A DNA stretch of 64,000 nt, taken from contig VZRN01005377.1 in assembly GCA_013397935.1 (NCBI GenBank), positions 681,569 to 745,568 on the forward strand. The letters run 5' to 3'. Source of the stretch: Dasyornis broadbenti (taxonomy: Eukaryota > Chordata > Aves > Passeriformes > Dasyornithidae). Below, piece after piece: positions 52,076 through 63,925 of the stretch (within the stretch, counting starts at the first letter, position 1; the number at the start of each line of letters is the position of its first letter). The position numbers were made by a program, and so were the translations under genes. Under the pieces are notes generated by a model. The model was not told the origin of the DNA. It searched no databases and saw nothing but the letters and a program-made list of their open reading frames with translations.

Positions 52076-53018
52076 TGTCATGGTTTGAGCCTGGCCAAAT
52101 GCCAGGTACCCCCAAATTAACACACCCACACCCAGGGCTTATGAGTTGAGATAAGGAAACCTGGGAGAAGACGCACTTAGAATAGGCAAAACAGGACTAA
52201 CTTAGGTTGCAAAGTGATCTAATTTATTACTAACAGAGTCAGAGGAGTAAATGAGAAGTAAAATAAACCCTTCAAGGCCACCGTTTCTCTGCTCACCCCC
52301 CTCCCTCCTTCCCAGCAGCTGCACAAGGGAACAAGGCATGGGGGAGTTAGGTCAGTTCATCACCCAGATCTTCTTCCCCTGCCCAGGGCTGAGGCTCTTT
52401 TCCTCTGCGTAGCCATGGGTCTCACCGTCGGCAGCCCGCCCGACACTGCTGCAGTGATGCTGGTCCCCACACAGGCAAGCAGTCTCCCCAAAACTGCTAC
52501 GGCGTGGGGTCCATCTTCCACAGGGTANNNNNNNNNNNNNNNNNNNNNNNNNNNNNNNNNNNNNNNNNNNNNNNNNNNNNNNNNNNNNNNNNNNNNNNNN
52601 NNNNNNNNNNNNGATCTCAGCATTTCCCGTGGGTCCCCATGGGCTGCAGGGGCACCCCCTGCTTCACCATGGCCTCACCACGGCCTGCAGAGGCTGCAGA
52701 GCTCCAGCGCCTGGAGCTCCCCCTCCCCCTCCTTCTCCACTGACCTTGGTCTCTCCATGTTGTTTTCCCTCACATACTCTCACCTACTCCTCCTCCTCTG
52801 GCTAAGGAAAAGTGCGTGCACCCATTGTTTTGATTTCGTCTTAAATATGTTATTCACAGAGGCGTAACCAACATCTCTAATTGGCCCAGGCTTGGCCAGC
52901 AGCATGTCCATCACCTCAGAGCTGGACATGGTGAAGGCTTCGAGAAGCTTCACAGAGGAGCCATCTTTGTGGCCCCCCCCCCCCACTAGAAAAACCTGGG
53001 CCAAGCCAAACCACGACA
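52076..53018 (-). mobile_element. Solitary LTR, family B, minus orientation
   Basis: It starts TGTCATGGTTTGAGCCTGG and ends CAAACCACGACA on the plus strand. A perfect 5-bp direct repeat, ACAAG, lies at 52071-52075 and 53019-53023, proving insertion of exactly this segment. An AATAAA is read on the minus strand at about 52225 (TTTATT on plus), supporting minus-strand sense. It is the same family as 23272-24256 and is in the same direction. An 85-N gap (52528-52612) lies in the region where the other copy shows degenerate CTCCAGTGTGGG-type repeats. No retroviral coding sequence flanks it, so the interior was lost by LTR-LTR recombination. Confidence 0.93.
52528..52612. other. Assembly gap, 85 N
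   Basis: The gap interrupts the family B LTR between CCACAGGGTA and GATCTCAGC. In the 23-kb copy the equivalent place holds imperfect tandem units, which explains the failed assembly. Confidence 0.95.
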
Positions 53019-53023
53019 ACAAG

Positions 53024-54379
53024 GATTCAGACAGAAAACATGTGTTTGAACAGGAAGATCCTGAAACAGAATCAATTCTTTTCTTAGAAGCCTGTCAGAT
53101 AGCCAACTATCAGGTGTGTGATTGCTTTTAAAGAGTCTATATCAGACGTGGAGAATGCTACTGCAAGTGTCTTGTTATTCTTGCCTAGTCATGGAAATGC
53201 AGCTCTAGTAAATCTTGGCAAGAACACAAAACTCCACTGCTTGGAAAGGAAACGTAAAACTGAAGCCAGAGGATTTGAAGAAACAGTATAAACCTACACA
53301 ATTCCTACAACAGCCGCTTTGGCTTTGCACTGTCAATTACTAACATGGCAGCAGCACAGAGGAGCCCAAGCAGAGGACTAGACCCTACCACCAGGAGGGT
53401 CATGGAACTAGTGAACAGAAGCAATTACTACTTTATTTCTACCCTTGTGAAAAGTACAGATCACTGTGAAAACATGGAATGCTGTGCACAGAAATAACAT
53501 TTGCAATGATAGGGTGCTATTAAAACAGATCTAAGAGAGGCATGTGGATTCCTTTATTAAAAAGAACCAAATCAAACCCATCTTTTTAAAAAAATATTTC
53601 ATTGGAAATAGATGGACACCTACTTGTTACAATGGGTTTGGGTTTTTTCCACATTGAGAGTTAGGTACAAGATATTTTATCTCCTTGTTATGTGATTTCC
53701 TACTTCAACTTGCTTTTAAAATCAGCTAACATAACAAGCTCCAGGATAAGTACTTGAACACAGGTTTTATTTTTGCAGCTGAAGAATAATTTAAAATAAT
53801 ACATACAGAATCTGCAGCAGTTCACAGTGCAGGGCCCTGGAAAATAGGATCTTCCAGAAATGCTAGCATAGTGCAGCTCTCAATACCTGGTAAATTTCAT
53901 TGTGATTTTAAGTGGAAAATTCCCTATGGCTTTCTGAAAGAATATATACAATGAGTACAACACATTATTTACATTAAAAAAATCCTATTGAATATACTGC
54001 TTTTAGAAGACATGAGTTTCAAAATAAGATTTGCCAATATAACTTCTTTCTTTCGTTCTTAATCAGAGAGTATCACAACCATTCCCTTTAATTTATTTAT
54101 CACAGTGATGGAGGATGAAAGTTCTAGTATGGAGTAATCTCTGCTCCACAGGATCAGTTAGGGAAATTCATTCAACGGAAAGAAAGAAAGAAAAGTGATT
54201 ATGCACATAAATTAGTGATAAGACGAATACTATTTACACTTGAGAATTTGCTAAACAGAATATGGAGCCCACCAACTACTTTTTTGAGATGTAAGCTAGG
54301 GTACCTGCCACTGAAAGAATGTTCTAGGTTCTTTAAGTAGAAGCAGCCAAGAATTATACAAGACAATTTTATCTACCTT
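53024..54379. other. Intergenic or intronic DNA, no gene seen
   Basis: AT-rich, with a short (GAAA)4 at about 54179-54195. No other feature is recognised before the CR1 copy. Confidence 0.5.
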
Positions 54380-54990
54380 GTTATTCATCTTGGGACCCAT
54401 ACTGTTTAATACCTTCATCAATGACATAAGACATCAAAAGAAACATGACCAGCAGGTAAAAGGAGGTGATTCTGTCCCTTTCCTCTTTGCTGGTGAGACC
54501 CCTCCTGGAATTCTGCATCCAGCTCTGGGGCCCCAGAACAGGAAATATGTGAACCTGTTGGAGCAGGTCCAGTGAAGGGCCACAAAAATGATCAGAAAAC
54601 TGAAGCACCTCTCCTGTGAGGACAAGCTGAGAGAGCTGAGGTTGCTCATCCTGAAGAAAAGACTCTGGAAACATCTTCTGTGGCCTTCTGGTACTTAGCA
54701 GGGCACTTATAAGAAAGACAGGGCCAGGTTTTTTTTATAGAGCTTGTTGTGATAGGATAATGGTTTTAAATTTAGAAGAGGGTAGATTTAGACTAGATAT
54801 AAGGAAGAACATTTTTATGAAGAGGGTGCTGAAACACTGGACCAGGTTGTCCAGTAAGATAGTGGATGCCCTATTCCTGGAAACATTCAAGGTCAGGTTG
54901 GACAAGGCTGTGAGCAATCTGACCTAGCTGAAGATGTCCCTGCTCACTGTGACCCTTCCAATCCAATCCATTCTATGACTCTGTGGCTAT
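54380..54990 (+). mobile_element. CR1 LINE 3' portion with internal deletion
   Basis: A short RT stretch (CTTGGGACCCATACTGTTTA, reading LGPILFNTFINDI) at 54387-54430 is joined after about 30 bp to much later CR1 sequence (GAGACCCCTCCTGGAATTCT, AGAGAGCTGAGGTTGCTCAT). About 500 bp of the normal element is missing in between. The 3' end reads GTGACCCTTCCAATCC then TTCTATGACTCTGTG at about 54985. It is non-coding and degraded. Confidence 0.88.
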
Positions 54991-55262
54991 GAATCCATTT
55001 CATTGCTGTCATAGGTGAGATGACAGCTGCTTCAGGTACCAAAATCAACTGACCTGACAGGCCTTCTGCTACCTCAAGGCTATCTCAGCTTCTACTTACA
55101 TAAATAGGCTGCTTACAGAAGCTCCTTTCAATAACTCAGTAATGAACTTTCAAGTTCAGAACTAATTCTACACCTTTTCTACAAAGCACTTTAACACACT
55201 TTGATACTCTACTAACGTCAGAAGGCACTGAGCACATGCTTTTGTGTCTTCTGAACTGTGTA

Positions 55263-55301
55263 TCATGTGATCAAAGCAGCCCTCCTGCTTTGATCACATG
55301 A
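55263..55301. repeat. Perfect hairpin, 17-bp arms, 5-base loop
   Basis: TCATGTGATCAAAGCAG (55263-55279) and CTGCTTTGATCACATGA (55285-55301) are exact reverse complements around the loop CCCTC. A perfect stem of this length is unlikely by chance and lies outside any recognised repeat. It could be a young inverted duplication, a cruciform, or the stem of a small transcript; the stem is short for a microRNA precursor. Confidence 0.9.
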
Positions 55302-55403
55302 AGTCCAGAGAATGTGGCTCAGGGTTGTTAGCAGTGTGAAACCTCCGAAGGCAGAGTATGGCACAGCAATGACAGCAAGTCCAGCTGGTGACACCTGTTT
55401 GCA

Positions 55404-55470
55404 TCTCAGTGGTGAGATAAAGCCATGAGATAGCTCAGGAAGTCTCAGTGGTGAGATAACACCATGAGAT
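55404..55470. repeat. Direct duplication, period 39 bp
   Basis: TCTCAGTGGTGAGATAA..CCATGAGAT occurs at 55404-55431 and 55443-55470 with two mismatches, separated by 11 bp. This looks like a local duplication. Confidence 0.85.
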
Positions 55471-56102
55471 CTGAGCCAACAGACTGTGTGTTGCTGGAGG
55501 GGTGGCTCAGCAGAGATAAATCTTTTCTAAGATGGTGAGTGTGGTAGGCTTCACTCTTTCTAGTACAGGCAGTAGAGAAGGATTTAAAATCATCAGCATT
55601 TCTGGTGCACTCATCCAATCATGCAACTTATCTAAACAAAATTTATGTGTTAAACTAGACTGTAAGTTAACAGAAATTTTACAAAAAATTGATTTCCTGC
55701 CCCTTCCGAGGTAGCAATTAAGAATTAGTGACTGGAGCCTATATGTTACATGCTTTATGATGTTTTTCTAGTATGTGTCTCTGAACTAATATTGCAGTGG
55801 TTTCTTATTACGAATTGATTTGCTCTGTTGCCAAGTACCTTGTGAAAGGTACATGAATCAGCTACAGCAGATCAAAAATATATTTTTAAATTTCCAGAGC
55901 AGATGTAGAAGTTTAACAGGATAATCTATTGTGTAATAGTCATGGGTTTTTAAAAGCAAATACCCTTATATTGTTTAACTATGTAGATGGCACTGGAAGT
56001 TTTGTTCAAGTTACAATAAAAGTTACAGATGGAAAAATGACCCTCCATGGATGTTTACACTACAAAAGTAATCATAATCTTTACAGAATGTAGAGCGAGT
56101 TA

Positions 56103-56150
56103 TTAATCTGATTCATCTGATTAATCTGATACATCTGATTAATCTGATTC
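56103..56150. repeat. 18-bp minisatellite, 2.7 copies
   Basis: The unit TTAATCTGATTCATCTGA is repeated at 56103-56120, 56121-56138 (one change) and partly at 56139-56150. The unit itself is built of the shorter word ATCTGATT. Confidence 0.9.
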
Positions 56151-57141
56151 AAGTTAATAGATCTGGCTATTAACCATACTTCACTATCTGGATGAAAATC
56201 AGGCAAAAAAACTATGACCTCAGAGAATTAAGATGAAAACTATTGTTCATCTTCCACAAAAAAGAAGTCAAATTGTTCTGTACCATGAGATGTGCATTAG
56301 CCTAAGCATCACTCAGGTAACGAGTGCTATGTGCACACAAGGGACTTACTCATTCCCTGTCTCAGCTATTATTTCTGAGCAAGCTGTTGATTTAATACTA
56401 CATGAAGAAGGTAAGACTAATATTCAGTAACTGTGATGTAAATTAATTGAATCTTTCTGAAAGTCTAATGACTGCAGAATCTCTCTTGTTTTATTCAAGC
56501 AATTGCCGATTACCTGGCTGTATAAAAAAATGGGGTTTTCAGTCCATTTGTGTGTGTCAGCTGGATAAGGTTGCAGGAACAAGCAGAACTGATCCATTCT
56601 AATAATTGTGTCAGGATACTTCCTTGGCAGTGTTTTTCTTAATGCGGATCTTGCACAATAATTTCATACACTGAATAAAACTATCAATAGCAGTAATATA
56701 TGAAGGTTCCTTTATTTGTTTGCAACATCTTGTTTTCATTTGTATTTGTCAAGGTTCAGGTGCCTGCTGGCATGCAAATATGCAAAACTACAAAAGACAT
56801 TGGTCACATCCACAGCAATAATCCACAGGCAGCAATATGGTTACACATGTAAAATATTCCATCTGTTTTGTACGAGTGAAAGAGTCATTGAGCACAGAAA
56901 TGTGCACAGGCTTAGCACTTTCTCGAGATCACATCGCTCTGAGCTGTGTCATTATCTGCACTGCTCAGCCATGGCCTGTGAACTGTTACCCTCCTGCAGC
57001 AGGTCAGAATGCACAGCTGCAAATTTTGTTTAGAAATAAAGCCCAAAACATACACATTTCCATACAGTTATCTATTTTCGACTGTCTGCTGGTAAACATT
57101 TTGAAGAACTGATTCTCAAATTCTGTCAGTACCTCATCAAG

Positions 57142-57199
57142 ATGTTTGCAATTAAAATAATGAAATCATTATGTTTGCAATTAAAATAACAAAATCATT
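57142..57199. repeat. 29-bp tandem duplication
   Basis: ATGTTTGCAATTAAAATAA..AAATCATT occurs at 57142-57170 and 57171-57199 with two differences. A partial third copy (ATGTTCTTGCA) follows. Confidence 0.9.
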
Positions 57200-60100
57200 A
57201 TGTTCTTGCAGCTAGTGTTCTTTCATTTCTCTTTTTTGCAGTTGTTTAACTATTACTTCTTTCTCTTCTACCAAATGCAACACACCTTATCTAGCCTTGG
57301 AATTCGCACAGTTCAGGCATACAGCAGTTTGATGGGTCGGGTTCTTTGGGCAGATGTGTCACCTGTCAGGAATAGAGTGCCACAGCAGAGGGATCTTTGT
57401 TGTAGAGCAGGAAGAGACCATGTGAGCTGCAAAAGGCATCGGTGCTGATATGGACTATTCCTCTGGATAAAAAAGATATAAATCACACACAGAAGCAGAA
57501 ACACATGTCAGTCTGAGACGACTCGTCTGGTCACTGAGATGTGCAAACATCAATGGGGAAAGTTTCTAAGATGTTCTGCTTGTGAAGCAGAAGGTCATAT
57601 TTTGCTCTGGGGGCAAATTCAAAAGGAACAAAAAAGTTGGTCTTTTTTTGTTCTTTCAGTAAAAGAAATGGGTTAAAACAGGGAAAAAAAGATTACTTTT
57701 TCACTGGAGAAGTAACAGTGACAATTAAGTGAAGCTTAGAAAAGCAAAAAATTCTGGTGGACAACCAAGTTACTCTGGGTTTACAAAATATAACACTCTA
57801 TGTGTCTCTGAAAGCAGCAGCACAGGCTGCTCTATTCAAACAAAATGGGTCAGGTGGTAGAGCAGAGGGATTCCTTCCTAAATAAACGCCACAGCTAGCC
57901 ACCGAGCACTAGCTCTTTCTCTGACTGATTTTAGATTTAGGTACAAAGTGTAAAAATATTTTTTGAATGTCATCCAACAGATGTTTGCATCATTTAAGTA
58001 AAACAAACAGACAATTATTTTTTCAGTATCACACTCTTCTGACCCCTAACAACCTCTAAGACAGTATTAACCAAGCTGTAATCCATGAATTAGCCCAGCC
58101 CACAAGGCATCATAAAATTTGCCTTTTTTTTTTCAAATGAAAAGCAAAAAAACTAACACTACATACACATATTCCCATGTAACAGATATGTGGCCCTGTC
58201 TACTGACAGGTATAGTCAATGTTCAGCTCTCTCCCAGAATTTTAGGAATTCATTGGGGTTCACTCACCACTAAATATTCAAAAGCATTCTCTAAATTTCC
58301 ACCAAAAACTAGAATTGATGGACAAAGGTATTTTCAAAGTTAATAATCTACCAAGAAAAGATATTGAAGCAACTAAAAGCTCACTTATCTTGCCTGAAAG
58401 AAAGGTGACATTTCAGAGACCTATACAGGAACATAAGGATCCTATTGGCTTGCACTTTTGGCTGTAACACAGCTTGGTACCAACATTGTGGGAAAGGAAT
58501 TTTACAGTTTAGTTCCATACAGATCATTCTGTTCTGGTCACTTTCATAGCATCTGAGAAGCTGCAAACACATTACATTATACTCATATTTGTTCTCTTGC
58601 TCTCCCCAGAGCCACTTAGTCTTTGTTGCAAACCACAGAAGAAGAGATAGCATCTTACTCAAAATAAATACAAGCAAATACTCAAATCTTTTTGTAAACA
58701 AATAACAAAGTAAATAAACCAGTCATCTTGCTTATTTGCATTACATGCTTCTTGTATTTTTTCATTCACAAGTATAAATTTAAAATTATTTTAAGTAACA
58801 TTAATAAAATAAATTCCCTTTGGTGACTTTATCTTAGGTTCTGAGAAAAATATAAAATTGTGAATCTGTTTATTTTAGATTTTTTAAATATAGATAAAAA
58901 TTAGGGTATATATTTGGATAAGGATAAAAATCTTCTCAAACATATTTGCCAATTTCACAACAGTAGGTAAAGAAGTGTTTCATATCAAAGATTTATCTTC
59001 CATCTGACAGTCACAGTTTTGGTGGAGCTGATCTCTTTATTCTCTTTTTTTGGGTGAAATTTCATTTCTTAAACTAGCAGCCTTATTTTTGAGATGACTG
59101 TGTTATCATTACCCTGGTAATCTCACTTTGAGATTTCACATTATTTGTTTGAATACCAGTTCCAATCTGCCTTTTGATATTCTTCTTTTCCTCTGTTCAA
59201 ACAGGCTTTCTGATTGCCCCAGCTGATCTCGGAGGGGGCTAATGCTGAAGAGAAAACAGTGTCATGCAGCAAACCTCATGCTCCTCTCTAGCAGCAGCAG
59301 CAGCTTCTACCAATGAGATAAGGAAGTGGTCATAACACCTCACTGTTAAAATCTCCTAGCCATTATCTGCATACTGTTTTAAATCTGTACTTTGTGTCAA
59401 AACATAGTAGTTTTTTAGAAAGGGAAGCTGTAAATCCTTTCATATCTCAGGGCCCTGTACACAAATATTGTTTGGAAACAGAAGATAATGTCTTTTTCTT
59501 CCCTGCTTGTAGCTGCTGGTTGATGCCTTTATAATGCAAAATTATCTTCTCCAAGCATGACTTTTTTTTTTTTTTTTTAACAGCTGAGTATATGTTTCAT
59601 TGCTGTGTCTTTGATTTCATGGATTCTTTGTGATTTGGCTTAATAGGAAGTACTGTAGTTTCACAATGAACTTTCAATAAACCTGTAGGAATGGTACTCA
59701 AAAATGTGTTTTCTATTTTGCTTCTTGTCTATTGTCAGAAACTTTGTTGATAACAACATATATTTAGGAGTTCCTTTGTAGTTTTTAAGGAAATTTTGTT
59801 TGATTTGTAGAAGTGCCGCATACTGGGAACATGATATGCTTACTGTTGACTCCTTAAACCATGGAAAAGAAAGAGGAAGAAAGTAATCTAGCACAGATTT
59901 AAGCCATATCAGCTTCCTTGTGCTGTGCTTTTGTCCCAGTTAGGATTCAGTCTCAGCAGGGGCTTATATACAAAGAAATGATGCAGTTTACACAAAAATC
60001 TTGCATACTAGTATTGCTGTGCAGAGGTGAACAGCTCTCTTCACCCTTTCCTCTCTCTTTGTAACTCCCTTTGCCATTAGAAACTCCTTCACAGACTTTC

Positions 60101-63100
60101 AGCAACATACAAAAAAAGTCGCTTACAATAAAAACAAGAATTAAATTAATCTGCTTTGCACATTTCTTGATCATTTTCCTTTGCCAAAGGACTAGCATGG
60201 TGAGAACTCATTTTAGGTTGCACTATGCACAGATGCTCGCCATGTACCTGTGAGCAGTGATTCCACATGGCAGGATGGACTGACATGGGCACAGCTGCTC
60301 ACCACAACAGCAAGTCCTCACATTCTGTGCTGTAAGAGGTCATGGACATGCAGCAGCAATCAGTTTTACCAGTCATAAATGACACCTCAGTGTGTTATTT
60401 GGGGTGTCCTTGTTTAAGTCAACTTTCCTGAAAGAGTTGATACGCATCAGAACAAAGAGAAGAACCTATTGCAGAGCGCTTGGAAATGAACTTGGTTGTA
60501 ATGTGGGCTGTTTATGATGTTAGAATTTGCTTGTCTCTTTTGCCTTATGCAAGATCTTAAAATAATTTTCTTCTCGTTTTGTGAAGATTCATTAAGATAT
60601 GACTTCCTGTCTATAATATACGGCTCAAACTGGCAAGTGTTTCTTGCTATAGAAGTCCATTCCAGGTGCAGAGGATCTCACTTTTGTCAGTGTTTATGTG
60701 CAGCACTGGTCCACAAAGCTAACTAGCACAACATGTAACAAAATTCAGGCAAAGGCAGTCAATTGGGAGCCAAAAAACTGTTTTGCTTTTAGCATGTCTG
60801 CTGAGGCAATTCCGCAACACTCCTTACACAGATATTTGGTTTGTAGCATACCTCAACCCTAATCAGCAAAGGAATATGAAAGGGAAAAAGAAAAAAAAGA
60901 AAAAGCCAACAGAAACAAGAGAAATAAAAATAAACTAGTATATCCACATAAAAATGGAGGATGTCTATATCCCTTACATATAGAACCCAAGAAAGGAGAA
61001 TTTCACCACTTCCTTTCAGTTATAGCCTTTCAATTTAGAACCCATTTTTGTGAATTTATCATTCTCAGTTGCTGTGAAAAATCCTTGATGCTCATCCAGA
61101 ATAAGGACCAGAAGAAAATGAGAATGTCACAACTCAAGTAATTTGATGTGAAGTTCACTGGGCCAGTGCTTTTCTTCCCTGTCTACCTGAAGACTATTGG
61201 TAATGCTTATGAGCACTGTGCAAATATTAACAAATCAACTGAGGATTTCTGAGCTGGCTGGAAAATGAAGAACAATGCAAATAAGCAGCAGGGGAGGTGG
61301 AAAATGCATGCAAATCAACCTATACTTTCTGGTCTATAGGTCCCAAGCCTCATTACCTTTGAAACTTCTGCTTGCAGTTAAGCAGCACTATAGCTTCTTT
61401 CTCATATATGGAAACAGGGTCTGCCACGCACAATTTAATGAGCCTCAAGGAGATCAAAAGAAGCCAGTGAGAGAGACTTCGATTGTCATCTTAAAATAAT
61501 TTACTTCTGTATTTGTTTATTTATGATTCTTTATCTAATAATTATTTTTCTTCCTGTTTTATAGATACATTTTTGATAGATGTCTAGGAAGGAATAGTAC
61601 TGCTGCTCATTTGAGGGATGAGGAAAAGCACTAATGCGCCTTTTATGATCAAAGTATTAGAAGGTACTGCTTATAACATACAGCTTTTCATCTTCAATAC
61701 ACTCTGCAAACATGCGTGTATTAAACCTTAAAACACGAGGTATATGAGATAAAGTCATCTTCATTTTCTATGCGGGAAAAACTGTGCCAGAAAGAATTTT
61801 ACTGCTGTGTGCAAGAGAAGACTACATCCAAGATCAAAATTAAGAACAATTTGTCCAAGTGGGGATGCGAAGCACAGGCAAACAAAATGATCAGAGCAAT
61901 GAGAGGCTTACTCTTATTACTCCCTGTCAGAGTAAAGTGTAATTATAAACTGTGGGATTCTAGAGGGAGATTTTCTTCCTAAGAGGATGAGAGATTGAAC
62001 TAAATATATATTGGAATATATATATGTTCTAAAAATTACTTTAAGCAAAAGAAAAACTCAGAAAATATTCCTATCATGTGTCAAAGAACAAAACATGAGC
62101 AGGTAATCTCAGCACAATTTCCTTGCTTGCATTATAGAGCAGATATTACCAATAGACACAAATGCTGCTTTTTCTTCTGGGGAGCTTTTGTTCTTTCAGT
62201 AGAAGGAAGGGCTATTCACTTTTCACTTTGTTATTTCCTTTTCCAGCACACACTTCCATCCTGCTTTTGGCACCAAATATTTGCTTGAAGAAATGCAAAT
62301 ATCTTCAGAGCTTTTCCCAGGAGATCCTCAGCACTGACAGTTTAAGGAAGCTCTTCCTTGCTGAGCTCCTCCCAGGGCCGTGTGTCAGACCCCAGCATTA
62401 GTAGCTCCAGCAGAGATCCCTGTTGCTGAGACACTTTGCAGATGCTAAAGGCCGAGGTAGTTACACACTGTGTGCTGATTAATCCTGCTTTCTGGTTGTT
62501 CACTATTACATCCTGACTTTCTGAAAAGAGACCAGACAATCACTGAAGTAGGCAAGCGAGCAGAGTTGGCTTTTAGGAGGTTGTTAGAAGACCTCTGATA
62601 CACCTCTCAAAACCTGCTTTCTCTCTGTGCCCTCCCACACTGCTAAAGAAAATCACAACTCAGTCTGACAGAGAAAGTACACATACAAAAATGTTGGTCC
62701 CTCTCATGCTTGCTCTAAAATTTACAGGATGGTTGGACAGAGGTGTGTTTGCAGCTTCATTGCCAGCCTCAGTTTTAGCATTTCTGTGTGTGTTGTATGT
62801 GCACATACAAACATATTCTAAAAACAAATACAGTTGGATCAGCTTTTACTTCGACTCCATGAGATGTTGATGAGGATTCCACTGAGAGCAACCTCTCTGA
62901 GCACAGACAGCAGGAAAACCAGCTAAAACACCATCATTACTTTAATCCTGAGACTAAAATAGCTCCTCTCAAACGTAAACATGTAGAATTTAATAGCTTA
63001 CTCAGACCAAAATTATTTCACCCATGCTGTACATAAAATAAATTATATCCATTAAAATTGGAAATCTAAGGGTTTGTATGTGCCACTTGGAAGCCAGAAA

Positions 63101-63260
63101 TACTTCCCAAAACAAATGCAAATTTTGCTAAAAGCTAAAATGACCTCACACTTCGGTCAATGCAAAAAGCCATAGTAATAAAGAGGTGTATATATTATAT
63201 ATGCACAGTGTTTTCCTTCTGATGAATGTCTTGGAACCAGTACTCACAAATCCTGGCATT

Positions 63261-63276
63261 TAGTGACACCTAGTGG
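63261..63276 (-). promoter_or_regulatory. CTCF-like motif, minus orientation
   Basis: On the minus strand the 16-mer reads CCACTAGGTGTCACTA. It fits the core CTCF pattern CCASYAGRKGGCRSTR with a single mismatch. Binding is an inference from motif match only; no chromatin evidence can be seen in sequence. Confidence 0.4.
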
Positions 63277-63528
63277 CATGTTCTTGAGTGGGAGAAACCC
63301 CTTCAGGCTTGGTTTGTTAAATGTTACATGCCTAAGTTAGAAGAATAGTTTCTCTGAATGCCCAGTGGTAGATTTCCTCCCTACCTTCCTTTTGCTTTCT
63401 GAATCTCTCGGGAAGCTGAGAGAGTCCACAAGGACTTCCAAGTGAGAGCGACACCTTTTATAAATGAAAGAACGGTTTCCTAATATATGAGAATGGGAGA
63501 AAAACATGTTCCATGCATTGATTAAACC

Positions 63529-63544
63529 CCACTAGATGTCTGGA
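63529..63544 (+). promoter_or_regulatory. Weak CTCF-like motif, plus orientation
   Basis: CCACTAGATGTCTGGA fits the first half of the CTCF core but misses three positions in the second half. It is listed only because it lies between two better matches. Confidence 0.2.
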
Positions 63545-63909
63545 AGAGGGCTTCAAGATCCTCGGAAATCACTGTGCAGTGAAACTTCAAAGTCTGCTCT
63601 GGGACTCAAATCTGGACTTTGAGTATAAAACCCTGGTCAACTCAGGAGCATACTTTGAGCATAAAACTCTGTCTACAGGAAATGGCAACAGGTTGCTTTC
63701 CAAGATCGCAGTGCTGTTTTGTGCTAAGCTTATCCAGTATCATGAGAACTTGATGTACAAAGAACGGTTTTTAATGCTTTGCTGTTACTTTTCACTTGCA
63801 CTAATCTTCTCTATGACCTTTGCCTCACATAATGTCCTGTTCCTGGCATCCAGTGAATGTTTAATTCATAGTAAAAATAAATCTTCCGTGCCTGAATGAA
63901 GGTCCTTTT

Positions 63910-63925
63910 CCAGCAGGTGTCACTA
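63910..63925 (+). promoter_or_regulatory. CTCF-like motif, plus orientation
   Basis: CCAGCAGGTGTCACTA matches the CTCF core CCASYAGRKGGCRSTR with one mismatch, at the same position as the copy at 63261. The two strong matches point away from each other, 650 bp apart. Divergent pairs are often found at domain boundaries. Confidence 0.4.

Larger units (their letters stand above)
54991..63260. other. 8.3 kb of AT-rich DNA with local duplications and one hairpin
   Basis: No gene is supported; open frames stay below about 110 codons and show no motifs. Features inside are the hairpin at 55263-55301 and duplications at 55404-55470, 56103-56150 and 57142-57199. Minor items are a T-run near 59563-59578, an A/G-rich stretch near 60880-60905 and AT alternation near 62000-62030. 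No CR1 tail or LTR was recognised in this stretch. Confidence 0.5.

Noticed and set aside
23272..53018. A single giant provirus bounded by the two family B LTRs
   Set aside because: The 28-kb interior is far too long, has no retroviral genes and holds unrelated CR1 copies. The right LTR has its own perfect target duplication.
57845..57890. GGTGGTAGAGCAGAGGGATTCC, resembling tRNA A and B boxes
   Set aside because: No proper B box (GGTTCGAATCC type), no acceptor stem and no cloverleaf could be folded, so it is not a tRNA or a tRNA-derived SINE.
63579..63899. 106-codon open frame between the CTCF-like motifs
   Set aside because: No recognisable domain, no splice or promoter context, and its length is not unusual among the spurious frames of this window.
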